From Acanthacorydalis orientalis (lineage: Eukaryota; Arthropoda; Insecta; Megaloptera; Corydalidae): a stretch of DNA of 64,000 bases. Of the stretch, positions 38,520-51,460 are shown piece after piece. The stretch spans positions 22,740,012-22,804,011 of the forward strand of contig CM068313.1 of assembly GCA_034766995.1 (NCBI GenBank). The letters are read 5' to 3'. The notes beneath the pieces are model-generated. The model ran no database searches, had not been told where the DNA came from, and saw only the letters and a program-made list of their open reading frames with translations. Made by a program: the position numbers and the translations under genes. How positions within the stretch are numbered: the first letter of the stretch is position 1; every line of letters begins with the position of its first letter.

Positions 38520-41500
38520 ATTAATATCTCTCTCTTTCTCTCTCTCTATATATATATACATATATAAACTGAATCATATCGTAAATAGATAGCTTAAATA
38601 CATATTTAATGTGACTTTTTATCTAATGAAAATACTGAAACATGCCATGTTGTTATCAATAAAACATGATAGTAGATATCATGCAGACTACTGATACGAA
38701 TTCATATACTTGTACTAGTATTTGTCTTTTAGTAATAAAATATAATCATTATAAAATTATTATAAAAATACTAATACTATTAATATGTTCTTAAAAAAAA
38801 AACATGGGAAATAGAAAGCGTTTTATTTAGAGAGCAAAAAAGGATGTTTACTTTTGGTAAAAATGTATTCAAATCTTAAATTTATGTTTGTAAACACGAT
38901 TTGATAAAAAAAGAAACACGAGTTAGGTGGTACACAGACTTATATATGAATTTTTAAATATATATTTTCGTATGCGAAATATGCGAATAAAATATTTAAT
39001 TTTGATATAATATAAAGAAAAAACATATGCTTCCTTCATGTTATAAACGAGAATAAATATAATGATTAGAAAAGTAGTTATTTTTCAATAAATAAGTAGA
39101 AAATAATAACTGAGCTTATATTATTTTAAAACATCCATTAATTTCTTTTCGTTTAAATGTATACTTTATACTTTCATTTTTTTCAATTAAATATTTGAAA
39201 TTGCCACACATTAAATGTTTGAGATAATAGTTTTCTTGACGAGCGTTAATGTATTGAATAAATCTTGTACTTTATTGGTCAATACGTTGATTGTTCTTGT
39301 ATAATTACTTCAAGATTTGTTAAGATCATTTTAATAAGTGTCATTTTAATAAGAGTATTGTTTAATGTTACGAAGTCTTATTAAATTTAATCGTTACTTT
39401 AATGTAATTTGATTATTCTGAACACTATAGCAAATATTACATTATGTATGCAAATATGCAGTTATAATTAATGAATTACACATTTTCCATAAATTATGAC
39501 TTGTTTAAAATTAGAATACCTATTTATGTTGATGAATTGAAATAATAACGATTACTTTATAATATAATGTTACTAAACTTTGAATTTTAAAGATGGGCTG
39601 TATTGGCTGTCGTTAGTAAAAATAACTATTTACTGTTATTTTGCGGTGAAGATGATATTAATGTTGAATCGATCTATGCAAGGCCTAACAATAGTTATAT
39701 ATCTCGAATAAGACAATTCTATGAATTATAAATGTTAAATGTGTAATAAAGAGTTAATTGTCATGATGTTACAAATGAACGAAAATTTAAATAGAAAACG
39801 ATATACATTGTATTTAAACCAAGTATATATAATTAACTATGGACGATTTCAAATTGATGCAACGGCTTGGAATGTTATTTGGGTTATTATTTTAATTTAG
39901 TTTTTGAAATATTCAGTTATGAGTTGTAACTTAGATTGCGAGTGCAATCCATTCTGTAGGAATTAATGATGTAGAGAAATTAATTTAGAACATAAAATTA
40001 AAATTATGAATTCTTTCATGCTTTGCTATGTTATTCTGAAGTTGCAGGCATTAAAATAAAAATGGATACTAACTAATTTTACAATATTATAAAAATAAAT
40101 GTTACTCAAATACAAATACAGTTGGAATTAAATTTTACTGCAATTTTCATAAAATATATTCAATTTTTGCAAACGATCCTTAAACTATTTTACACTTGTT
40201 TTAATTAACTCAACATGCGTTTTCATAAAAACATATCAGATATCAGTAAGGAAATATAATTAAAAAAATATATTAAAAATAATTAAAATTAAATCACGAG
40301 ATGTAAACAAAAATATGATCATTAACAAATTACTTCAATTTATTTTGCTGATTTGAAAGTTTCTGTAGATTGATGGTCACATAAATATTTCAATAGGGAC
40401 TGAAAGGTGTTATCATTTATATTATGTATCACTCCCTTAACTGTATAGTAATCGCATTTCAACTGTATAAATATGAATATTTCTCTATGTGAGCGAGGAA
40501 CGATTCTTACAGTCATTTTATAGAGCGGAGTTATAATGAATGCGTCCACGCGCAAACTGCTTGTTTGTCGCCACTGTTTCGTCTAGCGTTTTCTTTTATG
40601 AGAGCCAGGATTATCTCTTTAAATTTGTGATTATTTAAGTATTACTTTACTTCCATCTTTATAACAAAAATGTAATATTCCATTCGAGTATAATTTACTT
40701 GGGATTCATATATTTTTAAGAAATTTATTTTATTAATTATGAATTTATATGGATGTATTTATTTAACTGAAATAACAAATACTGATTGTTTTAAAAAATA
40801 AAATGCATATGTTTAATCTAACTGTATTAGTATTGAAAAATTCGTTTGCTACAAGATTCATTTAAAATATATTTTGTACAACGAATGAGCAACATTGGTT
40901 TATCAGATGAGTTTTAGAAAATGAATGAAAATTGTATGTGTTTTTTTTAATTGAAGTGATACAATCAGAATTAGCAAAAGATATATTTATTTATATTAGT
41001 TTCTGGTTATATTAAAAGACGGAAATGATATCAAACTGATTTGGTTTATATCAGTCAACAACGCTTATTTTAATTAGACAAATTTAAACAATTAAATATT
41101 ATTAATTTAATTAAAATGTTTAATTTCACATTTATAATTTAGTGAGATATAAATCATTTATCTGAGAAGTTTATTTTATATAAATTTTTCAGTTAAGAAG
41201 TATAAATTAAAATTAGACTAATAAAGGTTATACGTATATAACAAAGTATTGCAAGTGAAATAATTATATATTTAATATTAAAAAAAATTCTATTTATTAT
41301 AAATTTTACATGTATATATATATATATAATAACAACAATAATATTTAGTCAAAAGTATTTTTTTCATGACGATCCCTAGGTATTACATGTAATATTGGCA
41401 GATCATGTTCTTTATTACTAAATCACGTTCTACAGAGCCTTTTCATTATACATCCATCTTTCTTCAGCATACTACTGTATTATAATTTCTTTTATGATAT

Positions 41501-41868
41501 TTGTTACAATTGAAACATGGAAATTTTTCAAACAATCGCTGCTAGTCAGCAGATTGTGGTAGGTTGTGTACTTCATATTTTTAGTATTAGAACAAAATTA
41601 AAATCATTAAGACAGTTTAATTACCTATTATACCACTTGAAAACGTTAGAAAAAATAAAATTCTTAAAATAAATATTTTTGTTATGGAAATATTGAATAA
41701 AAAAATTAAACGTCAGAAAAATTGATTAGTCTACTATTTTCTAAAAATAATAGTAGTTGTTTAGATTAATTCTAATATGTTTACTATGAAAATTAGTATA
41801 AACTAAACAAACATCATAATAGGGTTAGGTTGGGACGGGTAGTGCTGTCAGGATATTATACATATATA
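38520..41868. other. AT-rich non-coding stretch
   Basis: A CT/TA run follows the remnant (38527-38564). A GC-richer patch lies at 40540-40615. A small perfect stem, CTACTATTTT with AAAATAATAGTAG, occurs near 41731-41758. No gene was recognised. Confidence 0.6.
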
Positions 41869-42644
41869 TTAGAGATACTGGAAAGTAAACCATTATTTTA
41901 TATACTGTTTGAATTAATTTGTGTCCGTACACGGTGGAATGGACGACTTCGTTTTTTGTGGAATTGTTTTTTAGACTTTATTTTTTCTACAATAAATCTT
42001 ATTTTTCTATTAGGGGTAAAATGTCTAAGCTCGAAACCAACGAAGAACACCTAAATCATTACATGCTGCTTTTTATGATCAGGTATTGAATGTCACCAAG
42101 ATCGCAAAGGCCATTAACAAAATTTACAAGGAAGTCCTGGCGGTAAACAGATGCCAATCCTGGTTTAGAAATTTTCTCCGACTCCTAAGTCAGGGTTAAC
42201 GTTACGAAAGGTCATCCTGTTCATTTGGTAGGATATACACGGGATCATTCACTTTGAGCTGTTAAAATCGGGTAAAAAAAATACCTAAAAGGTGTATTGT
42301 CCACAATTAGAGAGACTAAACTCAAAGTTGAAGGATAAACGTCCAAGTTTAATCAACCGAAAGGGGGTAATTTTTCAACACGATAACGTATGCCCTCATA
42401 CAGCAAGAATGACTCGTGAAAAAATTCGAGAGCTGAATTGGGAAGTTATACCATACCTCCTTCCGTATTCACAAGTATTTTGATTCGAAACCAGGAAGTT
42501 TTTATAAAAAGGGAATTGAAAATTTACAATAGAGATGGAAAGAGATTAATAATAATGGTAATTATATTTTATAATATTATATAATAAACATTAAAAAAAA
42601 ATTTATATTGTACTATAAAATAATTTACTTTCTGGTACTCCTAA
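41869..42644 (+). mobile_element. Internally deleted mariner, second family
   Basis: A 776 bp element with inverted ends TTAGAGATACTGGAAAGTAA at the left and, inverted, TTAGGAGTACCAGAAAGTAA at the right. The match continues partly inward (AYYATTWTTTTATA). TA-rich sequence flanks both ends. It is shorter than a full mariner (about 1.3 kb) because of at least two internal deletions in the transposase. Its ends and protein differ from the 545 bp family, so this is a separate lineage. Confidence 0.85.
42021..42530 (+). pseudogene. mariner transposase, doubly deleted
   Basis: Starts MSKLETNEEHLNHYMLLF at 42021. After a frameshift it continues VLNVTKIAKAINKIYKEVLA and CQSWFRNF, the N-terminal helix-turn-helix region. 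A deletion then joins to a GIIHFELLKSGKK segment, removing the GDEK block with the first catalytic aspartate. The next open part, 42292-42483, shows RPSLINRKGVIFQHDNVCPH, which includes the second aspartate (HDN), then WEVIPYLLPYSQ. A second deletion removes the third aspartate block and leads to FL.KGN.KF, probably from the C-terminal FYKRGIENL region. Stops and frameshifts confirm it is dead. Confidence 0.85.
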
Positions 42645-42929
42645 TATATATATATATATATACATATTTATCACTGTGTGTCTGAACATTAAATGAAAAT
42701 TATTTGATATTATGTAAATAAGTATGTTTTAAAATAAGGTTTCTTCATGCAGCAAGATAAAATAACTTCATAAAGAAATAAAAATAAAACAAATCGTTGC
42801 GAGATAGGAAAAAGTCATGCCAGTTTTTAAAAAGCATATGAGTTTACATTATTTCAATTTATTTGTTTTTCTAAATATGGCCGTACTTCGGTTCAACGTT
42901 TCCATATACATATATAAAATATATTTAGA

Positions 42930-43160
42930 ATCCCGCCGCATCGACAAGTAGTCATAATAACTCCCTCAACGAAATGCATTTCTATTGTCTCCGCTTCGCG
43001 TCTATTTCTATATTTCGTCATCAAAACCAATTTCTACGAGCGTAGTCGTTATGACGCAGCGCTCTGAAGAAAGGGAAAATTATTATTTGGTTTTCAAACG
43101 AAGAACATAAAGTAGACGCGACGAGATGCTCTTATGATCATGTTCCATTCACATTCATAT
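42930..43160. other. GC-richer non-coding island
   Basis: CpG-rich pieces such as tcccgccgcatcgac and gacgcagcgctctgaag. No sustained frame. Candidate conserved element. Confidence 0.35.
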
Positions 43161-43487
43161 ATTCTATCGGGTACGATGTGCTTGGCGAATGTTAAAACAT
43201 TCAAGACTTCAGTCTTTCTTTTCCATGAAAATGTTTTTGTTTTTATTACGAAAGTTGTTATTTATATATCAAGAATTATTTATTGTCATTTTTGATTTGT
43301 TCTTAGTGAAAAATATTATTTAGAAAGTTTTTTGAACGAAGAAGTATTTTTTTCCAGATCAAAATGTACAGAATCTTATGAAAAGAATATAGTATCACTT
43401 CATATTCGAAACTGGTATTCTTTTGTAATTAAAGAGCAAAATAGGTAGTTAAAAAAATTTTACATACTTATTCATTCTATTTAGTAT

Positions 43488-43525
<38 letters not shown>

Positions 43526-43681
43526 TATATACACGCGCCAAAGACAACTCAATGGCCAAACTTCTCTTCGGGAACTAAACTTGTAACTTCTTTTCAGAGA
43601 ACAGCAGCTTTAATCTTTCTTGAAAAGAAAATAAGAAACAAGAAAAAGATTCTAAAGGTGTGTACACTAAGTGTCAATAGT

Positions 43682-43686
<5 letters not shown>

Positions 43687-43740
<54 letters not shown>
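43687..43740. repeat. (TA)n microsatellite
   Basis: TA tract of about 54 bases. Confidence 0.95.
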
Positions 43741-43744
<4 letters not shown>

Positions 43745-43914
43745 TTTAAAGCATTTTAATCTGAGAAAAATAAATAAAAACACGTTTAAATGATTGGCAT
43801 ATGCTATTATACTGGAAGATTGTAACACTAGTTAAACTTTTTTGAAGATAAATAAATATTATAAATTTAATATATTAAAAATTATTTAACTACACATATG
43901 CACATACACACACA

Positions 43915-43917
<3 letters not shown>

Positions 43918-44000
<83 letters not shown>
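43918..44000. repeat. Long (TA)n microsatellite
   Basis: Uninterrupted TA tract of about 83 bases, preceded by a CA run. It is among the longest pure tracts in the window. Confidence 0.97.
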
Positions 44001-44004
<4 letters not shown>

Positions 44005-45093
44005 GAAAATGGTGCGATAAATGTTTTAAATTAATGAGAAAAATGCATTTCCAGCGATAAGAAAATATTTACATAGATAAGATACACTTATAAAAAAATA
44101 TTAATTTAACAGGGTTTCATATCAATACACTCAAGTAGAAAGACAAAAAATGGTAGATAAACGTAGTATATTAGTATAAAATTACATTGCTAATAAGTAA
44201 TTAAAAGACTTGTATGAAAAGAAGTGATTTACAACGCTACAAATTATGTAGAGATAGTAATTTAATAAATTTAGGTCTTCTGGAATATCATTTCAATTAT
44301 TATTCTTTTAAAAAACACTAATTCTCAAAATGCAAATATATTGGTTTAGTAAAAATTATTTTGTAAAATTAAAAAGCAAAGAGAAAACAAAGAAATCCTC
44401 TATTCTATTATTTTGTTCATTTGTCATTATTTTTTTAAAGTTTTACTAGGGTACGTTTGAAGTAGGGACTGCTATTCAAAACATATACTCGACATATCAA
44501 ATTCGCTTTTGTATTTCGTAACCCGAAAGCATTATTTAAACGAGTCCATTTTTTAATAAAATCTCATATCAAGCGACTGGACATTGTCGTACATTTTTGT
44601 TATATTTTTTGACCATTACGTTTTGAAAAGGAATAATTTAGTGGAAATATCGGTCATTATATTATGAAATATGTGTCTAAAAAATGTATTATTTTCATAA
44701 CAGTTACAGTTATCCGAATATATTACCAGGGATGATCCATTTTTTTCACAATATAGTAGTTCTCTATAGAAAATAGTAGCTGTTATTGCTAGTTTAAAGA
44801 TTTATAAATGTTGTTTTTTTATACGTGTTGATGTTAAGTTATGGTAAATGATTTCTATTGGAATTTATATGTTTTTTTTTTATATATTCGAAAGACAGAA
44901 ATAATGGAATATGGATAGAATGATTTGATTTATTGATATTTAATATCTGTGATATTCTATTGCTTTTATAAAATCATCATTGATGTGAAATGATTCAATA
45001 TCAAAAAACATATTATAAAAAATAATGTACTTTATGATTTGTTACTTTATTGAAGCATGTATATATTACATCTCTGAGTATAATCTACACCAC

Positions 45094-45132
<39 letters not shown>

Positions 45133-45133
45133 A
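45094..45133. repeat. (TA)n-(GA)n compound microsatellite
   Basis: A TA tract passing directly into gagagagagagagaga. Confidence 0.95.
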
Positions 45134-45529
45134 AGTTTTTAAAATTTTATTACTAATAATAATGAAATTATTATTTATTATTTAAAATTTCATTACTACT
45201 AGAAAGTAAATAAAAAATACTGAATGTAATTATTTAGTTTGTATTAAAAAACGCATTGAATTGTAAAATATTTATTTACTTTTCTCAATTTATAATATTT
45301 TTTACTTTATTTCTTTTCAATTTCACTAAATATCTGTTTTTTAATGAGAAGAAAAATTGAAAATGGTTTATTTTTTTTTTAAATGTAGTTTTTACTACAC
45401 ATTTAGAGATACGGACAATTAAATACGCAGAGTATATTCAAAATATTTCATATATACATCAAATACTATCAAAAAAATGTGTTATTTAATCGATACAAAA
45501 ATTAGTATTAACAAAATGTAACTAGTTGT

Positions 45530-45800
45530 GATTAGTTACTTGTTAAAATATGTGCATTAACTGATTACTGATAATTATGTTTCGTTGCGCCAACTTGTGA
45601 ATTGTATTGATCAGATAATTGCGATGGAATGTGATGATTTGTAAATTATCATTGGTTGGATACGGTTAATCGTGATCCGATGGGTTCACTGATAATTAGT
45701 ATTGGTTTTGTTCTACTTAATGATGATTGATTTAATGTGGAAACGTTATTAATTAGATATAAAATTAATAGATGTAATTTATAAGTAAATATTGGTTAAT
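45530..45800. promoter_or_regulatory. Homeodomain-site-rich candidate element
   Basis: Dense TAAT/ATTA cores (gattagttac, ctgataattag, ttaattaga, ggttaattg) together with cgtgatccgatgg and TGATTGATT. Many homeodomain factors bind such cores, but they are also expected by chance in AT-rich DNA. The local rise in G makes this patch differ from background. Confidence 0.25.
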
Positions 45801-46851
45801 TGTAGTTAATTGAAATTCGACGTATTCTATATAATAATTTATTTATGAAATAATACTAAAATACAAATAAATATATTAAATCGTTTACTAATAGTAATAA
45901 TTAATGTATATCTATATATTGTATACTTATATAAATAAACGTATAATTACATTATTAGATTACGTTACAATTTTTAACAGGATAATTATTATTAAATAAG
46001 AAATTATTATTTAAAAAATGTTTTGTATCATTTATTAGCAAACAGATTGTATCATCATAATAATTGGTATAGCAAGAATTTCGTTTTAGGATTATTGCAG
46101 ATTTATAAAAATGCTGCAGCTAGAATTTTTGGCATTCTCATAAAAATTATATATTCGTCAGAGACGAATTTTTGTCCAAATTTTTCATATACAAAAAAAA
46201 GTTGAATAGTTATTATTTAATACTACTTTCCAACCAATTATTAAATACTTGAAGTAATTAAGTAGAAATATTCTTTCTGTTTGTAGCGACATTTTATCTT
46301 CCAATAACTGAAATAATTTAATTTGTTTTAAATTAAATATGGATTAATTTTTATATTTAGTTAACTGTAGGTAATAAAAACGTGAACTAGTCAACATAAA
46401 TTGTTCATTGAAACTGTTTTGACACAATACTACATACAACGAATGCACAAAATTTTAAATATGTTAACAATTCATTTTTGGTGTTATAAATAAATTAATC
46501 CTGTGCATTTCTGTGATTCAAATGCTAAAATATAATGCATTATGTGATTTTTTAATTAAGATGTATTTATATTAAAAGGATCTTTAAAATTGTAATAAAT
46601 GTAAATAACCATGTTTATTTCATTATTAAGAAAATAGTTAAATGATTTTTTACAATCAATAAGATAAACTAAAAACTTCGATGATATTAATAAATAATAA
46701 AATTTATACAATTTTTAAATATATTGCCATTAAATTTTATTACAAAAGAACTAATAACAAAAAATTTCGTTAAATATTTACTTTTAAATATTTAATTAAA
46801 TAAAAGTGAACTCTTTGAGATATAGATAAAATATATACATTATTTTTCTCC

Positions 46852-47210
46852 TAACTTCGCATGCAATTGTGTTGGATGGGTTTAGTCCGATGCAATTTTT
46901 TCCGGTCCCAAACCCAGATAAAGGAGGAAGGTTGGAAGGTAAGGTTAGCATCTTACCTACCGTAAAAACAGAATAATGGTCATAGAAATCGCAAGATGCC
47001 TCAGAACAGGAACAAGTATGTGGACAGGATGAGAGAATAGCGACTTGCCTGTTTTTGCAAAAATGGACGACTTTCAGAAAAAATTACCTGGACGACTGTT
47101 GAAGTGATGGGGATAGAGCTGGTAATCGTTATATACCGAGCTCCAATTAAAACCAAAACAACTAGAGAATGCTCCTAACTTAATGATAAGAATAATAATA
47201 AGAAGAAGAG
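46852..47210 (+). mobile_element. Probable retroposon fragment
   Basis: A roughly 360 bp GC-richer block (for example ccggtcccaaacccagataa, ggaggaaggttggaaggt, aatcgcaagatgcctcag) that ends in a gataagaataataataagaa simple tail at about 47183-47207. A tail of short A-rich repeats is typical of some non-LTR retrotransposons and their SINEs. No reverse transcriptase or endonuclease motif is readable. The element family is not identified. Confidence 0.45.
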
Positions 47211-48349
47211 TTGGTTCATATTAAACGATTCCTTTAAAAAACAAGTCAAGAAAGTCCGTTCATGTGTAATTGGTATATTTTTAACATCTAATTAAATAAT
47301 TTTATTACATTTTTCTTTGTATTTCTTTTTTTTTAGTAATACTGACTGTTCAGATATGAACGTTTACAAAAAGTAAAGATTAAATAAAAGTAATTATACT
47401 GATATATCAGTTGAACAAGCAGTGAATGTTTATTGTTCAGTTTCAGCCATGTGTCAGTAAATAAGTTTATTTGTGGATGCCTATTCATTGGTTTCATGTA
47501 ATGAAATTTAAATGTAGATTTTAAACCTTTTATGATTTATATATATTTTTTTTAATATTAAAATGATATATAATATATTACTGTATATAAGTATATTAAA
47601 CTAAGGGGTCAAGAGCTTTTATAACACTGATTTGTTTATACCAAAATCTATTATTATTAGATATTGTCAATTGACATTGTATAGTCAACTGTAATTGGAA
47701 TCATGTGTAATTGAGCTAATTATAATTAAATGGATTCCTTTGAGAATATGCATTAATATCAAATAATTAATAATGCTTGAGTTTATTTATATTATTATTA
47801 TATTACATTAATTTCAATTACATAATGTATTTAATATTATATGAATTAGGAAAATATATTCTTTACATGTTTTTTATATATATATATATATATCAACAGT
47901 ATATATAACTACTTTTTTAACTTTATTAACAATGTATACTGATTACATATATCTTAAAAATGTTCAGATATGGAATTAATCGGAAAAAGATATTGTTAAT
48001 AATTATACATGTTAATTTATTATTTGAAATTTTACGATGTGATTCCCGATTATCATGTTTGTTTCATAATCAAACTAAAACCTATATACGTTATTCTTAT
48101 CAACGTTCTAATAAAGTGTTTTATCGCATCTATTTGTAGTAAAAATAAATTTCCGCACAAAATATAAACCACAAAATGCTTATGTATTAGATTAACACAT
48201 GTATTAAGTACGTTTTTATTTAGTTATTTTTTAAGTTACGAATTAGAAATATGGGAATAAAATGTAAACAGATAACTTAGTACATAATTAGTAAAAAAAA
48301 ATCAGTGCTTTTAAAACACGTAGTCTATATTTAAGAGTAAATAGGTATA
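47211..48349. other. AT-rich non-coding stretch
   Basis: A short TA tract lies at about 47876-47893. Nothing else was recognised. Confidence 0.6.
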
Positions 48350-48620
48350 TGGGCGTCTATATAACCTACAAGCAACGTTAAATTGAACTGCAGCAGGCCA
48401 TCACAGTGCAAATGAACCTTACAAGCATTAGTCCTGATTTACATTGCAAGAGAAACCCTTATCTTGTTCCTTGAAACAATACCACCGCTGGTGTCAGTGA
48501 GTTACTTACAAACCGCAGCCTTACAGGACACTACGTTTTAACATCATTCTCATACCATTAACAAAACTCCTTCATCTAGGAAAGACATGAAACTAGAATG
48601 CGCTTGTTTCCGTCTGTTTC
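48350..48620. other. GC-richer non-coding island
   Basis: A long patch of balanced composition (aactgcagcaggccatcac, ataccaccgctggtgtcag, aaaccgcagccttacagg) without a sustained frame. It is one of the better candidates for a conserved non-coding element. Confidence 0.4.
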
Positions 48621-49155
48621 CTTTTATTGATTGAATCGAAGTATATTAGATTTACAAACAAATACAACTAGGATATTCATTGGACAATTTTATGAGGATT
48701 TTACTTGTTTTCAATTGTAATTCGTGTAATTTTAAGCTTTACTACTCTATGATGAACGAAACAGTGATGAGATTTTCAGTAGATTACATTAGAAACATAT
48801 ATGGATTACGTTTTCGGTTTAAAACAAGCTTTAGTTAAATTTGGGGTACCTGTTACAACGATACCACATCTAGCGTCTAATGGACTAGCTCAACGGTACT
48901 TAGCACAAAGTGTCTATTGTTAAACAACGTGTATAATGGTGCTGTTTGACTGTGACGTGTTTACTGTTCATTTACTATACCAACGAGATAAAGTAAGATG
49001 GTCATAGAAGTATTTTAGAAATTATAGTCGAACATGTAAAACAGCTAGTTAACTAAAATATTATGCGGGTAAAAGGATAAAATTAGCTTATATACAAATA
49101 CATGTATTATCTGAGAACAGACATTCTTCAATATAGTAATAAATAAATTTATTTT

Positions 49156-49186
<31 letters not shown>

Positions 49187-49559
49187 TGTAATTAATAAAG
49201 AAAATTAATGTGTATGTAAAATTTTTCGTTATCTGTTTCTAAACGACTGAATAAGTAATCTTCTACGTGTTTCAATTAGTTTGTAATGGTAGAAGATTAA
49301 TTGCAAATTGTAAATTGTGTGTTAGGGTTGAGAAAATAAACGCAGCGAAGAATAAAGGGTAGGTGTGTTTATTAGACGGAAATGAAGAGGACGAATTTCG
49401 TTGAATTATATTGATGACTGTTAAGGTATAAAAATGTAAGAAAACGATATTGGCGTGTAAATTTATTAGAGTACAAATGTATACGGAATGTAATGTTCAC
49501 TTAAATACAAATTTATATCATAATTTATACGATAAAAATATTTGAGTGTGTGATGATTC
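48621..49559. other. Moderately AT-rich non-coding stretch
   Basis: No gene was recognised. The portion 48830-48990 (including gtacctgttacaacgatacc and ctgtgacgtgtttactg) is less AT-biased than average. Confidence 0.55.
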
Positions 49560-49595
49560 ATCTTATCAGTTATTTTTTTAAATAACTGATAAGAT
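49560..49595. other. Perfect 16 bp hairpin
   Basis: ATCTTATCAGTTATTT, a 4-base T loop, then the exact complement AAATAACTGATAAGAT. A perfect stem of this length is unlikely at random. It lacks a T run after the stem and the context is eukaryotic, so it is not a bacterial-type terminator. It could be a cruciform-forming palindrome or a tiny foldback remnant. Confidence 0.7.
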
Positions 49596-49863
49596 ATTTA
49601 AAATAAATACAAAACTATTGCACGAAAAAATATTTGTACGTGACAAGACAACGTTTTAACTAAAAAATGTTTTGTATTGTTCTAGATTGAATTTTATTTC
49701 ATTTGTTAAAATATTATACGGATAATAAGATAATAAACACTTATTCTCATAATGAAGAGTATTGTTTAAGTATTGGACTCTTCTATTTAAATAACATATT
49801 TATAATAACATATTAAATAAAATATTTTTGTAAGTTGTTGACATAAATATTTGATAATCTTAG

Positions 49864-49867
<4 letters not shown>

Positions 49868-49932
<65 letters not shown>
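49868..49932. repeat. Long (TA)n microsatellite
   Basis: TA tract of about 65 bases. Confidence 0.96.
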
Positions 49933-49938
<6 letters not shown>

Positions 49939-51119
49939 GTCAAGTTCAAATTTAATAAATTTTATTAGTATTAATTTCTATAATATATATTTTTTAGTTA
50001 TACTAAGAATGATATATTATGTAATATTATTTGAATTTGCATTATAAATGAAAATGATGATCGTAAAATGAGAGAAAATTATAGATACAATATTAATATC
50101 ATAGGTGAGAATGTGCTTGAAAGAGGATTTAGTATATTAATTATTTTTAAATAGATATGTACGATAAAATAAAGAGAAGAGAAAAGTTTTATAAAAGAAT
50201 ATCAGTTGATATTAAATAATGAAAATTTTAAAATCATTTTTATCAATAAGTAAAAAAAATAGGGTTTACATTATAAATATATATAAAAGTTTTATGTTTA
50301 TTCACTGAAAAGTTGTATGAATTAAAAAATGTAATAATAAGAACTCATACAACTATAGAATTATTATCAAAAAGTGTTACAATATTAAGAAATATTTATA
50401 TATGTAAACATGGCATTCAGGCTACGAGAGATAACCAAAAATTAAATCATATTTGTAAATAATATTGAAAATATGGTCTTGTACACCATATATGGTTTTA
50501 ATATCAAGAAGATAAAGTCTATTCTCCATTTTGAGTCTTCATATGTTTTGAAAAATTATGAATTTAATTATTTTCCCTTGGAAAAGTAACACTTTTAAAA
50601 TAGTTATTATGAATAAGAGTAAATTAGTTCATGTTAAAACATATATAAAAAAAAACTTATTTCAACTAAACGAAGTATACAAATGTTCAAATTAAAACCC
50701 GGTTTTTAAAAAGTAATTATGATTTACTTTAATTTAAAATGTAATTATATTCTATTCAAGATTTCATTTTAAGTTTTAATATATAAATAATGGTTTGAAC
50801 ACAATGTATGCATTGTTTGTTTTAAAATGTTTATTTTTAAAAAAATAATCATCTAAGTTGTTTTATATCAGTAGTATCTATTTATATATGTAAGAAAATA
50901 TGCTTAAAATTGAATAAATTGTTTGCATGAAGGTATTGAATGGAACAAACTTTTGTTAGATATAATTACAGTCAAGCTTATCGATTTTAATACGAATATA
51001 ATAAATATAATTACACATACATGTGAGTATATGTTTAAGTAGAGATTGAGTACATGCAAAATATAAACTAAATAGAGTTTTGTTTAAGAAAATCATGAAC
51101 ATGTATTTATAATATATAA
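49933..51119. other. AT-rich non-coding stretch
   Basis: Nothing was recognised in this stretch. Confidence 0.6.
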
Positions 51120-51460
51120 TAGAATACAAATAACACCCGCATACTTATCTACAAGTTCTGTAGTACTGTTACACCTGAAGTGATAATTAATCCCATTTTC
51201 TAGGATTTAGAAAATACAGTTACTGGATAACGGTATATGTATTATCATGGAGGTTTGCTTAACGAAGATGGTAATTACAATTAATGTGTTTCACGGTGCA
51301 CAGTTGCAAGTAATTTGCATTCCTATTTCTGGCTGAAGTTGCGTTTACGTTTTGTACGAATATGAGGGTGGTATTTTGCTTTAGGGATGTAGATTTTACT
51401 TATTGAAATTTCAAACGGACGTTGTGTATTTACGCACGATAGGAACTGTATGTATTACAT
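51120..51460. promoter_or_regulatory. Candidate enhancer-like island
   Basis: A GC-richer patch with several textbook motifs: ATTTGCAT (POU octamer) at about 51314-51321, TAATCC (bicoid/orthodenticle-type) near 51188, and several TAATTA-like cores. It lies just downstream, in minus-strand terms, of the immunoglobulin exon, so it would be intronic. Function is inferred only from motif content. Confidence 0.3.

Larger units (their letters stand above)
42645..46851. other. AT-rich stretch with TA tracts and two islands
   Basis: (TA)n tracts at 43490-43520, 43687-43740 and 43918-44000, a TA/GA tract at 45094-45133, and GC-richer or motif-rich patches at 42930-43160 and 45530-45740 (listed separately). 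No gene was recognised. Confidence 0.6.

Noticed and set aside
38927..39100. Possible tRNA-like or structured RNA
   Set aside because: No cloverleaf, no A and B box pattern and no GC stems could be found.
49560..49595. Hairpin as a transcription terminator
   Set aside because: The genome is eukaryotic and there is no downstream T run; bacterial terminator logic does not apply.
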